The notes under the pieces: model-generated
What the model was told of the DNA's origin: nothing
Databases searched by the model: none
The model's input: only the letters and a program-made list of their open reading frames with translations
Made by a program: the position numbers and the translations under genes
Assembly (NCBI GenBank): GCA_039683095.1
Contig: JBDKSB010000006.1
Location: forward strand, 1 to 64,000
Length of the DNA: 64,000 nucleotides
From: Acidobacteriota bacterium
Lineage (GTDB): Bacteria; Acidobacteriota; Aminicenantia; Aminicenantales; Saccharicenantaceae
Direction: 5' to 3'
In this document: one piece after another, positions 42,719 through 51,520 of the stretch
How the letters are laid out: each line of letters begins with the position of its first letter
Position numbering within the stretch: the first letter of the stretch is position 1

Positions 42719-42747
42719 AAAATAGCAGAATCCCCCCGGGGTGTCAA
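42719..42747 (-). promoter_or_regulatory. Sigma-70 promoter of tRNA-Glu
   Basis: On the minus strand TTGACA (42742-42747) and TATTTT (42719-42724) are 17 bases apart. The -35 element overlaps the stop codon of the membrane-protein gene ending at 42744. Confidence 0.75.
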
Positions 42748-43442
42748 CCGCGAACGGGGCCGTTTCCGGCCGCCGCCGGGGCGTCTTCCTTCGGAAGGCG
42801 CTTGAAGACAAGCGCCAGGCAGATCATCGCGCCGGGGAACGTCACCGCCCACAGGCTGGCGATCCAGATCAGGGGATGGACGTACATCTGGAAGGCCAGG
42901 AAGGGGACGAGGAGCCCGTTGGCGGCGAGAAATAGCCGGGTCGTCCGCTCGAGCCGGCCTCCGGCGAAGACGGCCGCCGCGAACAGGGTCGAAAGGCTCA
43001 TGAAGCTGTAGCCGAGTATGTCGACCGCGTAGAGGAAGGAATCGAAGGGCTTGAAGAGCAGGAACTCGATCCCCGCCGTCTCCCCCCGCAGGAGATGGGG
43101 CACGACGATCGTCAGCTGGGTGAAGTAGACGATGCCGATGAGCGAGGCGTAGGCCGTGGCGAAGGCGATCCCGACATGGCTCCAGACCTTCCGGGCCTTC
43201 GGCGCGCAATGATGGACGCAGACCATCGTCACGACGAAGGCGAAGGCCAGCAGCAGCGACGGCGTCAGGAGCAGGATGAGGCCCTTCGCCGTGCTTGGGC
43301 TCTCCGGGCCGCCCTTCGATCCCAGGATGCCGAGCCATTCGGCGAGCTGGGCGACGACGTAGGCCAGGCTGAAGACCGCGGCCAGGACCGCGGCCCGGAA
43401 CCCGAGCCGGCCGACCGAACGAGTCGCGCTGCCGTCCATCAT
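42744..43442 (-). CDS. Unknown six-to-seven-helix membrane protein
   Basis: The 232-residue protein is almost entirely hydrophobic helices, starting with LGFRAAVLAAVFSLAYVVA. It contains a VHHCAPKARKVWSH loop between helices two and three. No family is recognised. It begins seven bases after the stop of the fucose-isomerase-like gene and is surely co-transcribed with it, so a link to sugar handling is possible but unproven. Its base composition matches the chromosomal genes rather than the nearby AT-rich cassette. Confidence 0.8.
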   Translation of the reverse strand: MMDGSATRSVGRLGFRAAVLAAVFSLAYVVAQLAEWLGILGSKGGPESPSTAKGLILLLTPSLLLAFAFVVTMVCVHHCAPKARKVWSHVGIAFATAYASLIGIVYFTQLTIVVPHLLRGETAGIEFLLFKPFDSFLYAVDILGYSFMSLSTLFAAAVFAGGRLERTTRLFLAANGLLVPFLAFQMYVHPLIWIASLWAVTFPGAMICLALVFKRLPKEDAPAAAGNGPVRG

Positions 43443-43449
43443 CGGTCTC

Positions 43450-45189
43450 CTATCGCCGCCCGGCCAGGAGCATCTTGGCCGCCGTCTCGCCGCCGTTGAG
43501 GCGGTAGAGCATGGGCACGGGCCGGTCCAGGCCCTCGACGAACTCGGGCGCGTTCTCCCAGCGATAGTTGAGGATGTTGGCGTAGTCGGAGAAGTGCTGC
43601 CAGCGCCGGCGCGGCAGGTCCATGACCATGTGGATGTGATTGGCCGGCACGCCCATCTTGGCCTGGTTCGCCGGGACGTGGTCGAAGGTCAGGAAAGTGT
43701 GCGGCCAGGTGTAATCCGAGGCGTGGCAGATCCGCTCGGCCAGGGGCGCGGGGAGCTCGATCGACTGGACCTCGTCCTGGACCATGGTGTATAGGCCGGT
43801 GAGATCCGAATAGCCGAGGCGGCCCGCCAGGCCCTTGAGGCCCTTGGGCGAAAGGTAGCCCACGGAGAAGCCCAGGCCGGGGAAATAGAACTCGACCGCC
43901 TTGAACAGGAACCACTTGTCGGCATAGTCCAGCGACGCGGCGCCGGAGTTGTTGCCTTCGATGAAGCCGCGCTCCATCCAGGGCTCGCCGGCGCAGGCCT
44001 TCAGATCCAGGCCGAGGGCCCTGGCATTGGCCCCGACTTCCCAGGGCTCGTAAACCTTGCGGAAGTCCATGAACAGCGTCGGCCGGCCGCCGGAGAGGTA
44101 GCAGTAGGCGATCATCGTCATCAGGCCCTGGTTGTCGTTCTCCGTGGCGAACGGGACGACCGCCTTCCGCCCGGTGTGGTCCTCGCTCGAGTTGAAGAGC
44201 GTCTCGGCGATGTCGGCCGTGGTCATCGGCAGGCCCCGGCGGTCCGAGCCCCAGGCCAATTGGTTCGTCCAGCCGCCGGCGACGGCGTTCAGGTCGCGCA
44301 TGTAGTTGCGGATGATGAGGTAGAGGGCCAGGCCCTCGTCGAGCTTGGCCCTGTCGGCCGCGGTCAGGGCCGGGGCCTTGGCCTTGGCGGTATAGATGTC
44401 GCGCCCGGTCCGGACGATCTCCTCGGTGTCGGCGAAGATGCGGTCCTTGAACTTGACGTTGACGGCCCAGTCGCGCAGGGCCTTGAGCTCCTCGGGATCG
44501 TAGCCGCCCTTCTTGCGGAGCATGTCGGCGAAGAGCTTCATGGACTCGCGCGTGCTCTCCAGGCCGAAGATGCGCCGGACGGCGTGGACGTGGTTGAGGG
44601 CCGTCTCCATCTGCATGGAGTCGGTGTCGATGGACACGAAGCGGCGGCCCCGGAGGGCGACGCGGGCGAGCACGGCGTAGGCCAGGTCCACGACCTCGTC
44701 CTTCGTCCGGGCGTCGAACTCCGGATTGAGCCCGGTCTCGGGCATGTTGCCGATGACCATGGGGCAGAGCCGGCCCGTCTGGGCGTAGGCGCCGACCAGG
44801 GCGTCGATGCCGACGACGCCGGGCTTGGGGGCGTTGTTGCCGCCGACGCAGGCCAGCGGGATCGTCGGGGGGAAGTGGGCGGTCAGGGCCATGGCCGTCT
44901 TGCCCGGGAAGAACCAGGTATCGGGGGTCATGATGACGGCTTCGACGCCGGCCGCCTTCATCTCGCGCGCCCCGGCGTCGGCCGTGCTCTCGCTGTCGAC
45001 CAGCTTGGAGCAGACGAAGACATTGGGGGCGGAGCCGTCGGGCAGGCGCAGGCGCTTGGCCAGCAGCCCGGCCGTCATTCTCCCGATGTTGAAGGCCCGC
45101 GTCCGCGAGTCCTCGTCGACACGCGGGTCGCAGGGAACGAATACGCCCAGGGTGGGCGCGCCAGGACTGGCCTTTCCGACGAACGGCAT
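43450..45189 (-). CDS. L-fucose/L-arabinose isomerase-family protein
   Basis: The 579-residue protein resembles L-fucose isomerases. There is an N-terminal Rossmann-like part (TLGVFVPCDPRV, then GVEAVIMTPDTWFFPG), a central DTDSMQMETALNHV stretch, and the metal/active-site region with PFATENDNQG, TLFMDFRKVYEP and NHIHMVMDL. Such enzymes interconvert aldoses and ketoses with manganese. It is close in length to E. coli FucI. Its exact sugar is not certain. The start at 45189 has GGGAGGGAGATC before it; the frame remains open upstream, antisense-like across guaA. It lies 44 bases after guaA and seven bases before a membrane protein gene. Confidence 0.82.
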   Translation of the reverse strand: MPFVGKASPGAPTLGVFVPCDPRVDEDSRTRAFNIGRMTAGLLAKRLRLPDGSAPNVFVCSKLVDSESTADAGAREMKAAGVEAVIMTPDTWFFPGKTAMALTAHFPPTIPLACVGGNNAPKPGVVGIDALVGAYAQTGRLCPMVIGNMPETGLNPEFDARTKDEVVDLAYAVLARVALRGRRFVSIDTDSMQMETALNHVHAVRRIFGLESTRESMKLFADMLRKKGGYDPEELKALRDWAVNVKFKDRIFADTEEIVRTGRDIYTAKAKAPALTAADRAKLDEGLALYLIIRNYMRDLNAVAGGWTNQLAWGSDRRGLPMTTADIAETLFNSSEDHTGRKAVVPFATENDNQGLMTMIAYCYLSGGRPTLFMDFRKVYEPWEVGANARALGLDLKACAGEPWMERGFIEGNNSGAASLDYADKWFLFKAVEFYFPGLGFSVGYLSPKGLKGLAGRLGYSDLTGLYTMVQDEVQSIELPAPLAERICHASDYTWPHTFLTFDHVPANQAKMGVPANHIHMVMDLPRRRWQHFSDYANILNYRWENAPEFVEGLDRPVPMLYRLNGGETAAKMLLAGRR

Positions 45190-45233
45190 GATCTCCCTCC
45201 CTCTCCTGCGGACGGCGCGCGGCCGGCCCGCCG

Positions 45234-46166
45234 TCAGATGTATTCGATCGTGGCCGGCGGCTTCGAGGTCAGCTCGTAGGCGACGCGCGTGACCTCGGGC
45301 AGCTCGGTCGTGATCCTCTTCGAGATCTTCATCAGCGTCGCCCAGGGCAGGGGCGACGGCTCGGCCGTCATCGCGTCCTTGCTCTCGACGGAACGGACGA
45401 TGACTATGTTCCCGAACGAGCGCTGGCCGCCGACGATGCCGGTGCCCTTGTCCTCGAGGAGGACGGCGAAGGCCTGGAAGGGCTTGTGGGCGGCCACCTC
45501 TTCCTCGACGATGACCGTGGCGGCGCGGACCAGGGCGACTTTCTCGGGCGTCACCTCGCCGATGATGCGCGTGGCCAGGGCCGGGCCGGGGAAGGGCATG
45601 CGGTTCCAGATCGATTCGGGCAGGCCGAGCTCCTTGGCGACGAGGCGGACCTCGTGCTTGAAGAGCTCCTTGAGCGGCTCGACGACCTTGAAGCCGAAGC
45701 CTTCCTCGGGATCGATGCCGATCTGCTCGAGGATGTTGTGCTGGGTCTTGAAGCCCTTCTGGGTCTCGATGATGTCCGCGGCGATGGTGCCCTGGATGAG
45801 GAAGCGGGCCTTGCTCTTCAGGACCTCCTGGCCGAAGGAGCTGTAAAAGGCGTAGCGGAAAGCTTTGCGCTTCTCCTCGGGATCGGCCTTGCCCTTGAGG
45901 GCGGCGAAATATTCCTTCTTCTTGTCGGCGATGTCGACGTGGATGCCGAGGTCGCCGAAGATCTTGGCGATCTCCGCGGGCTCGCCGGCGCGCATCAGGC
46001 CGTGGTCGATGAAGACGGACTTGAGCTGCGGGCCGAGGGCCCGGTGGGCCAGGACCGTGCAGGCGGAGCTGTCGACGCCGCCGGACAGGGCCGAGATGGC
46101 CTTGCCGTTGCCAACGGTCTTCTTGATCTCCTCGACCTGGTTTTCGATGAACTTCTTCACATTCAT
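45234..46166 (-). CDS. guaA: Stand-alone GMP synthase ATP-pyrophosphatase subunit
   Basis: The 310-residue protein corresponds to the ATP-PPase and dimerisation parts of GMP synthase. It has the P-loop ALSGGVDSSA, then VFIDHGLMR, the GTIAADIIETQ region, KHEVRLVAKELGLP and the C-terminal ERITYEI-like end (here TSKPPATIEYI). The glutamine amidotransferase domain of bacterial GuaA is missing, and no separate amidotransferase gene is adjacent. Split enzymes are typical of archaea. The start at 46166 is preferred because GGAGG lies eight bases upstream; an ATG at 46181 would overlap that site. It may use ammonia directly or a partner subunit encoded elsewhere. Confidence 0.9.
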   Translation of the reverse strand: MNVKKFIENQVEEIKKTVGNGKAISALSGGVDSSACTVLAHRALGPQLKSVFIDHGLMRAGEPAEIAKIFGDLGIHVDIADKKKEYFAALKGKADPEEKRKAFRYAFYSSFGQEVLKSKARFLIQGTIAADIIETQKGFKTQHNILEQIGIDPEEGFGFKVVEPLKELFKHEVRLVAKELGLPESIWNRMPFPGPALATRIIGEVTPEKVALVRAATVIVEEEVAAHKPFQAFAVLLEDKGTGIVGGQRSFGNIVIVRSVESKDAMTAEPSPLPWATLMKISKRITTELPEVTRVAYELTSKPPATIEYI

Positions 46167-46181
46167 GGGGCTGGCCTCCAT

Positions 46182-46565
46182 AATTTGGATGCCCCATCAT
46201 ATCAAAAAAAGAGGGGCCGGGCCTAGATTTTTTAGCGTCGGGCGAGGGCCGGGCTTGACCCCCTCCGGAGGCCGGCCTCACCCCCGCGTCGGGGCCGATT
46301 CACCTCGGAGACCGCCGCGGGCGGCGATTGACCGCCAGACCCGGCCCTGGGAGAATCGGCCCATCGCAAGGAGGGCCCCATCCAAGGCTATTGCGAAAAA
46401 ATGGGGCAGGATACGGGGATTCCTCTCCAGGCCCTCCTTGCCCTTTCTCCTCCTCCTCGATGTCGCTCCCGCCTCCCGAGAGGCGGGAGTCTGTCTCCGG
46501 CGCCCTTTGCATCCGCTCCCCCATTTCGGCTACCATAGCCTTCCATGATCACCGAGGAGGAATCC
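46182..46565. other. Intergenic region between guaA and the M20 gene
   Basis: The divergent promoters of both genes should lie here, but only a TATGAT near the guaA side is suggestive. A hairpin at 46466-46489 is the one clear structure. I see no gene. Confidence 0.5.
46466..46489. repeat. Perfect inverted repeat (10-base arms)
   Basis: CTCCCGCCTC, a four-base loop CCGA, and GAGGCGGGAG. No run of T follows on either strand, so it is not a standard terminator. Confidence 0.6.
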
Positions 46566-47888
46566 ATGACCCGCCGTCCCGTCGCCGTTCCGCTCGTCGT
46601 CCTGGCCGTTGTGCTGGCCGCCGCCGCGCCGCTGCGGCCGGCCGCCTATCCTTCGACGCCCCTCGAGAAGAAAGTCCAGGCGCTCGCCGCCAAGCTCGCG
46701 CCCGAGCTCGTCGCCATCCGCGAGGACATCCACGGCCATCCCGAGCTCGGCCTCCAGGAGACGCGCACCTCCGGCATCGTGGCCGACTATTTCCGCAAGC
46801 TCGGCCTCGAGGTCCGGACCGGCTACGCCAAGACGGGCGTTATCGGCATCCTCAGGGGCGGCAAGCCCGGTCCGGTCGCGGCCTTGCGGGGCGACATGGA
46901 CGCCCTGCCGATCACGGAGGAGACCGGCCTGCCCTTCGCCTCGAAGGCCACGGCCGTCGTCGGCGGCCGGGAGACCGGCCTCATGCATGCCTGCGGCCAC
47001 GACATCCACACGACCGTCCTGCTCGGCGTGGCCGCCGTCCTCGCGGCCGTCCAGGCCGACCTGCCCGGCACGGTCGTCTTCGTGGCCCAGCCGGCCGAGG
47101 AGTGCTGCGGCGGGGCCTCGATGATGGTCGCCGACGGGGCCTTCCGGGATATCGTTCCCCAGGCCTTCTACGCCTACCATGTCGACGACACGCAGAAGGC
47201 CGGCCGCCTCGGCTACGTCTCGGGGTTCATGTCGGCCAACGTCGACGGCTTCACCCTCGAGATCGAGTCGCAGGGCTGCCACGGGGCCGCGCCCTGGCTG
47301 TGCGTCGATCCGATCCTGGTCGGGGCCCAGATCGTCACCGCCCTGCAGGCCGTCGTGTCCCGGGAGACGAACGTCGAGGACAACACCGTGATCACCGTAG
47401 GCTCCTTCCACGCCGGCTCGGCCCCCAACATCATCCCCCGCTCGGCCCGGCTGGAGGCCACGGTCCGCAATTACGGCGACGACCGGCGCAAGGTCCTGCG
47501 GGACAAGATCACACGGGTCATCGCCGGGATCTGCCAGGCCGCCGGGGCGAAGTACGACCTGGCTTACGAATTCGGGACGCCGTCGGTCTACAACGATCCG
47601 GCCCTGGTCCGCGAGGCCCTGGCCGTGGCCGGGCGCGTCCTGGGCTCCAGGGACGCCCTGGTCGAGCAGAAGCCCGAGATGGGCGGCGAGGATTTCAGCG
47701 CCTACGGGGCGATCGCCCCGGCGGTCATGTTCAACCTGGGCGTGGTGCCGGCGGACCGGGAGTCCACGGCCCTCCACTCCCCCACCTTCATGGCCGACGA
47801 GGCCGCCATCCCCATCGGCGTCGATCTCATGGCCAACATCATCCTCGACCACCAGGCCAGGGCCGCCAGGGCGCCCAGGACCAAATAG
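46566..47888 (+). CDS. Secreted M20-family amidohydrolase
   Basis: The 440-residue zinc hydrolase has an N-terminal signal or anchor segment and the M20D (aminoacylase/IAA-amino-acid hydrolase) features. These are HGHPELGLQE, the first metal site in ALRGDMDALPI, HACGHDIHT, the general base and ligand in QPAEECCGG, and the C-terminal ligand region MGGEDFSAYG. Members remove acyl groups from amino acids or cleave small amide bonds. The signal peptide suggests a periplasmic substrate. The ATG at 46566 has GAGGAGG nine bases upstream; the ATG at 46545 would lie before that site. Confidence 0.9.
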   Translation: MTRRPVAVPLVVLAVVLAAAAPLRPAAYPSTPLEKKVQALAAKLAPELVAIREDIHGHPELGLQETRTSGIVADYFRKLGLEVRTGYAKTGVIGILRGGKPGPVAALRGDMDALPITEETGLPFASKATAVVGGRETGLMHACGHDIHTTVLLGVAAVLAAVQADLPGTVVFVAQPAEECCGGASMMVADGAFRDIVPQAFYAYHVDDTQKAGRLGYVSGFMSANVDGFTLEIESQGCHGAAPWLCVDPILVGAQIVTALQAVVSRETNVEDNTVITVGSFHAGSAPNIIPRSARLEATVRNYGDDRRKVLRDKITRVIAGICQAAGAKYDLAYEFGTPSVYNDPALVREALAVAGRVLGSRDALVEQKPEMGGEDFSAYGAIAPAVMFNLGVVPADRESTALHSPTFMADEAAIPIGVDLMANIILDHQARAARAPRTK

Positions 47889-47893
47889 CCGGG

Positions 47894-47922
47894 TTGAACC
47901 GCCGGGCCCGGACGGCTAAACT
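47894..47922 (+). promoter_or_regulatory. Possible promoter of the OmpA-family gene
   Basis: TTGAAC (47894-47899) and TAAACT (47917-47922) are 17 bases apart, each matching consensus at four positions. Confidence 0.4.
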
Positions 47923-47967
47923 AGGGTTGGCGGCCGTCGCCGCCCGGCAAAAACAGGAGGATCGACC

Positions 47968-48642
47968 ATGAAAAGAACCCTCGTTGCCTTCCTCGTCTTC
48001 AGCCTGACGCTCGTGAGCTTCGGCTGCGCCAGCTGGAGCAAGACGGCCAAGGGCGCCACCATCGGCGCGGCCGGCGGCGCGGTCGTCGGCGGCATCGTCG
48101 GCAAGATCGCCGGGAACACCCTCCTCGGCGCCATCGCCGGCGCGGCGGTGGGCGGCGCGGCCGGGGCCTACATCGGCCGGCAGATGGACAAGCAGGCCGC
48201 CGAGATGCGCCGGGACCTCCAGGGCGCCAGGGTCGAGCGGGTCGGCGAGGCCATCAAGATCACCTTCGACTCGGGCCTGATGTTCGACACCGGCAAGCAC
48301 GACCTCCGCGCCGCCAGCCAGGATAACCTGACCAGGCTGGCGGTCATCCTCAACAAGTACCCCGACACGAACATCCTGATCGAGGGGCACACCGATTCGA
48401 CCGGCACCCGCGAGATCAACATGCCCCTTTCCGAGAACCGGGCCAAGGCGGTGGCCGCCTACCTGGCGACCCGCAACGTCCTGTCGTCCCGCTTCACCGT
48501 CCAGGGCTACGGCCCCGACCAGCCCATCGGCGACAACGCCACGGTCGACGGGCGCCAGCAGAACCGGCGCGTCGACCTGGCCATCATGGCCAACGACAAG
48601 ATGAAAAAGATCGCCCAGGCATCGGTCAAGGGCGCGGCCTGA
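47968..48642 (+). CDS. OmpA-family lipoprotein
   Basis: The 224-residue protein has a lipoprotein signal (lipobox SFGC, Cys20) and a glycine-zipper region (about 30-72, repeated GAAGGAVVGG-like units) that can pack in membranes. A C-terminal OmpA domain from about residue 90 contains FDTGKHDL, IEGHTDSTG, LSENRAKAV and QQNRRVDLAI. This domain binds peptidoglycan, so the protein probably ties the outer membrane to the wall, as in the YiaD family. A strong AGGAGG site precedes the ATG. Confidence 0.93.
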   Translation: MKRTLVAFLVFSLTLVSFGCASWSKTAKGATIGAAGGAVVGGIVGKIAGNTLLGAIAGAAVGGAAGAYIGRQMDKQAAEMRRDLQGARVERVGEAIKITFDSGLMFDTGKHDLRAASQDNLTRLAVILNKYPDTNILIEGHTDSTGTREINMPLSENRAKAVAAYLATRNVLSSRFTVQGYGPDQPIGDNATVDGRQQNRRVDLAIMANDKMKKIAQASVKGAA

Positions 48643-48658
48643 GCCCGTCCGCAACCGT

Positions 48659-48687
48659 TTGGCCGGGTCCGGGGGTTCAGATATAAT
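48659..48687 (+). promoter_or_regulatory. Sigma-70 promoter of the GH2/deacetylase pair
   Basis: TTGGCC (48659-48664) and a perfect TATAAT (48682-48687) are separated by 17 bases. The transcript would start near 48694, about 22 bases before the ATG at 48716. Confidence 0.7.
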
Positions 48688-48715
48688 GGATCCATCCTCG
48701 AACTCGGGAGGCGTC

Positions 48716-51520
48716 ATGACTACCCAGCGCGCTCGTTCCCTCAAGATCGTGTCCGGATCGGCCGCGGCCCTGGCCGCGCTGGCCCTGCTGGCCGTCTGGC
48801 CGGCCTCCGGCCTGGCCCAGTACGGGTCCACGATGCAGGACCGGCCCGAGCCCCGGGCCAAGATGCCGATGGCCTTCGAGACCTCGGTCAACCTCGGCGA
48901 CCTCTGGTACATCCAGTCGTCCGAGAAGGTCAAGGGCGCGGGCGAGGAGATCTCCAGCCCCGGCTTCAAGATCGATTCCTGGTACCCGGCCGTCGTCCCC
49001 TCGACGGTTCTCGGCACCCTCGTCGAGAACAACGTCTATCCGGACATCTTCTTCGGCCGGAACCTCGAGAAGGTCCCCGCGGCCCAGTTCGACGGGCCCT
49101 GGTGGTACCGCCGGGAATTCACCGTGCCGATCGGACCAGGCCTGACCCGCAAGACGCTCGAATTCGACGGCATCAACTACCGGGCCAACGTCTGGCTCAA
49201 CGGCAAGAAGGTCGCGGACGCCGCGACGCTGTACGGCGCCTACCGGCGCTTCGCCGTCGACGTGACCTCGGCCCTGACGGCGGAGAAGAACGTCCTGGCC
49301 ATCGAGGTCATCCCGCCGAGGCCGGGCGAGCCCACGATCGGCTGGGTCGACTGGAACCCGGCCCCGCCCGACCGGGCCATGGGCCTCTTCCGGGAGGTCC
49401 GGCTGAGGGTCACGGGCGACGTTTCGATCGAGAACCCGTTCGTCGTCACCAAGCTCGACCTGGCGGCGTTCAAGGAGGCCCGGCTGACCGTTTTGGCCGA
49501 GCTGGTGAACCACGCCGACGCCGACGTCTCCGGCACGCTCCAGGGCCGGATCGAGGGCCTGCGCTTCACCCGCGAGGTCGCCCTGCGGCCCCGCGAGACC
49601 AGGAGGGTCGAGCTGACCCCGGAGACCACCCCCGAGCTCGTCATCAAGGACCCCCGGGTCTGGTGGACCCACGATTTGGGCAAGCCCGAGCTCTACACCC
49701 TCGGCCTCTCGTTCGTCATGAAGAAGGGGTCGCCGGAAAAGGAGGCCCCGCCGGCTGCGCCGGAGAAGGGCCGGGAGAAGCCCAGGGAGCGGGACCTGCG
49801 GCGGATGCCGGGCCTGCCCCGCGTCCTGCCTTCCGACGCGCGGACGGTCCGCTTCGGCATCCGCGAGGTCGCCGATTACCGCACCGATGACGGCTGGCGC
49901 GGCTTCAAGCTCAACGGCCGCAAGATCCTCATCCGCGGCGGCGGCTGGGCCGACGACCTGCTGCTCGACGTCAAGCGCCGGAAGCTGCAGGCCGAGGTCC
50001 TCTACGCCCGCCACATGAACCTCAACGCCCTCCGGCTCGAGGGCTTCTGGGGCACCAGCCAGGACCTCTACAACCTCTGCGACGAGAACGGCATCCTGAT
50101 CATGGCCGGCTGGAGCTGCCACTGGGAGTGGACCGATTACCTCGGCGGCCGCGCCGACGAGCCCTACGGCGGCCTGGTCACGCCGGAGCTCATCGGCCTC
50201 GCGGCCGAGTCCTGGAAGGACCAGGTCCTCTGGCTCCGCAACCACCCGGCCATCTTCGCCTGGGCCGAGGCGAGCGACATGATCCCCCACCCCGATCTCG
50301 AGCGGCGCTACATCGCGATCATGAAGGACATCGACCCGACCCGGCCGACCCTCGTCTCGACCAAGGACAAGACGAGCGAGATCACCGGCTTCTCCGGGGT
50401 CAAGATGCGCGGCCCCTACGACTACGTGCCGCCGGTCTACTGGTACGTCGACAAGGCGAACGGCGGCGCCTACGGCTTCAACACCGAAACCGGCCCCGGC
50501 CCGCAGGTCCCGCCGCTCGAGAGCCTGCGCAAGATGATGCCCGAGGACAAGCTCTGGCCCATCAACGACGTCTGGGACTTCCATTGCAGCCGCGGCATGT
50601 TCAAGGACCTCAAGCGCTACAACGAGGCCATGGACCGGAGGCTCGGCCCGCCCCGCGATCTCGATGACTACCTGCGCAAGGCCCAGTTCCTGAACTACGA
50701 GGCCATGCGGGCCATGTTCGAGGCCTTCGTCGCCAACAAGCCCAAGGCGACGGGCGTTATCCAGTGGATGTACAACTCGGCCTGGCCCAAGCTCTGGTGG
50801 CAGCTCTACGACTATTCCCTGCAGCCTAACGGCGCCTTCTACGGCGCCCGCAAGGCCGGCGAGCCCGTCCACATCCTCTACAATTACGGCAGCCAGGAGA
50901 TCGCCGCCGTCAGCAGCTCGGCCGAGGCCGCCCCGAAGCTCAAGGCGACCATCAGGGTCCTCGACCTGGACCTCAAGGACATCATCGCCAAGACGGTCGA
51001 GTTCGGGCTGGCGGCCGACGAGGTCAAGATCCTCGACGTCCTGAGGCTGCCCGCCGACCTGCCCCCGGCCTATTTCCTCGACCTGCGCCTGTACAAGGAG
51101 AAGAACCAGCTCGTCGACGCGAACTTCTACTGCCTGTCGGCCAAGCCCGAGACCCTGGACGAGGCCAACTCGACCTGGTACGTGACGCCGATCAAGGACT
51201 TCGCCGACCTGACGGCCCTGAACAACCTCAAGCCGGTGACCCTCAAGGTCGGAAAGAAGGCCGCCAAGGACGGCCCCCTGACCAGGATCACCGTCGAACT
51301 CTCGAATCCCTCGACCGACCTGGCCCTGATGGTCGAGATCCGCGTCGTCCGCGACGCCTCGGGCGAGCTGGCCCTGCCGGTCTTCCTCGACGACAACTAT
51401 GTCACGCTCCTGCCGGGGGAAACGCGCAAGATCTCCGGCCTCGTTTCGACGGAGGACCTGGCCGGCGAGAACCCGGTCGTCAAGGTCCGGGGCTGGAACG
51501 TCCTGGCCGCCGAGAAATGA
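48716..51520 (+). CDS. GH2-family exo-beta-glucosaminidase-like glycoside hydrolase
   Basis: The 934-residue protein has a signal peptide (ending GLAQ) and the GH2 arrangement. A jelly-roll sugar-binding domain contains WWYRREFTVP and GINYRANVWLNGKKV. Immunoglobulin-like domains and a TIM barrel follow, starting near FKLNGRKILIRGGGW. The candidate acid/base is D521 in AEASDMIP and the nucleophile is E591 in FNTETGPG, the arrangement of CsxA-type exo-beta-D-glucosaminidases rather than beta-galactosidases. A charged Lys/Glu/Pro insert of about 40 residues precedes the barrel. The ATG at 48716 follows GGGAGG. The stop overlaps the start of a deacetylase gene, so the two act together, perhaps on chitosan or amino-sugar glycans. 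Confidence 0.86.
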   Translation: MTTQRARSLKIVSGSAAALAALALLAVWPASGLAQYGSTMQDRPEPRAKMPMAFETSVNLGDLWYIQSSEKVKGAGEEISSPGFKIDSWYPAVVPSTVLGTLVENNVYPDIFFGRNLEKVPAAQFDGPWWYRREFTVPIGPGLTRKTLEFDGINYRANVWLNGKKVADAATLYGAYRRFAVDVTSALTAEKNVLAIEVIPPRPGEPTIGWVDWNPAPPDRAMGLFREVRLRVTGDVSIENPFVVTKLDLAAFKEARLTVLAELVNHADADVSGTLQGRIEGLRFTREVALRPRETRRVELTPETTPELVIKDPRVWWTHDLGKPELYTLGLSFVMKKGSPEKEAPPAAPEKGREKPRERDLRRMPGLPRVLPSDARTVRFGIREVADYRTDDGWRGFKLNGRKILIRGGGWADDLLLDVKRRKLQAEVLYARHMNLNALRLEGFWGTSQDLYNLCDENGILIMAGWSCHWEWTDYLGGRADEPYGGLVTPELIGLAAESWKDQVLWLRNHPAIFAWAEASDMIPHPDLERRYIAIMKDIDPTRPTLVSTKDKTSEITGFSGVKMRGPYDYVPPVYWYVDKANGGAYGFNTETGPGPQVPPLESLRKMMPEDKLWPINDVWDFHCSRGMFKDLKRYNEAMDRRLGPPRDLDDYLRKAQFLNYEAMRAMFEAFVANKPKATGVIQWMYNSAWPKLWWQLYDYSLQPNGAFYGARKAGEPVHILYNYGSQEIAAVSSSAEAAPKLKATIRVLDLDLKDIIAKTVEFGLAADEVKILDVLRLPADLPPAYFLDLRLYKEKNQLVDANFYCLSAKPETLDEANSTWYVTPIKDFADLTALNNLKPVTLKVGKKAAKDGPLTRITVELSNPSTDLALMVEIRVVRDASGELALPVFLDDNYVTLLPGETRKISGLVSTEDLAGENPVVKVRGWNVLAAEK

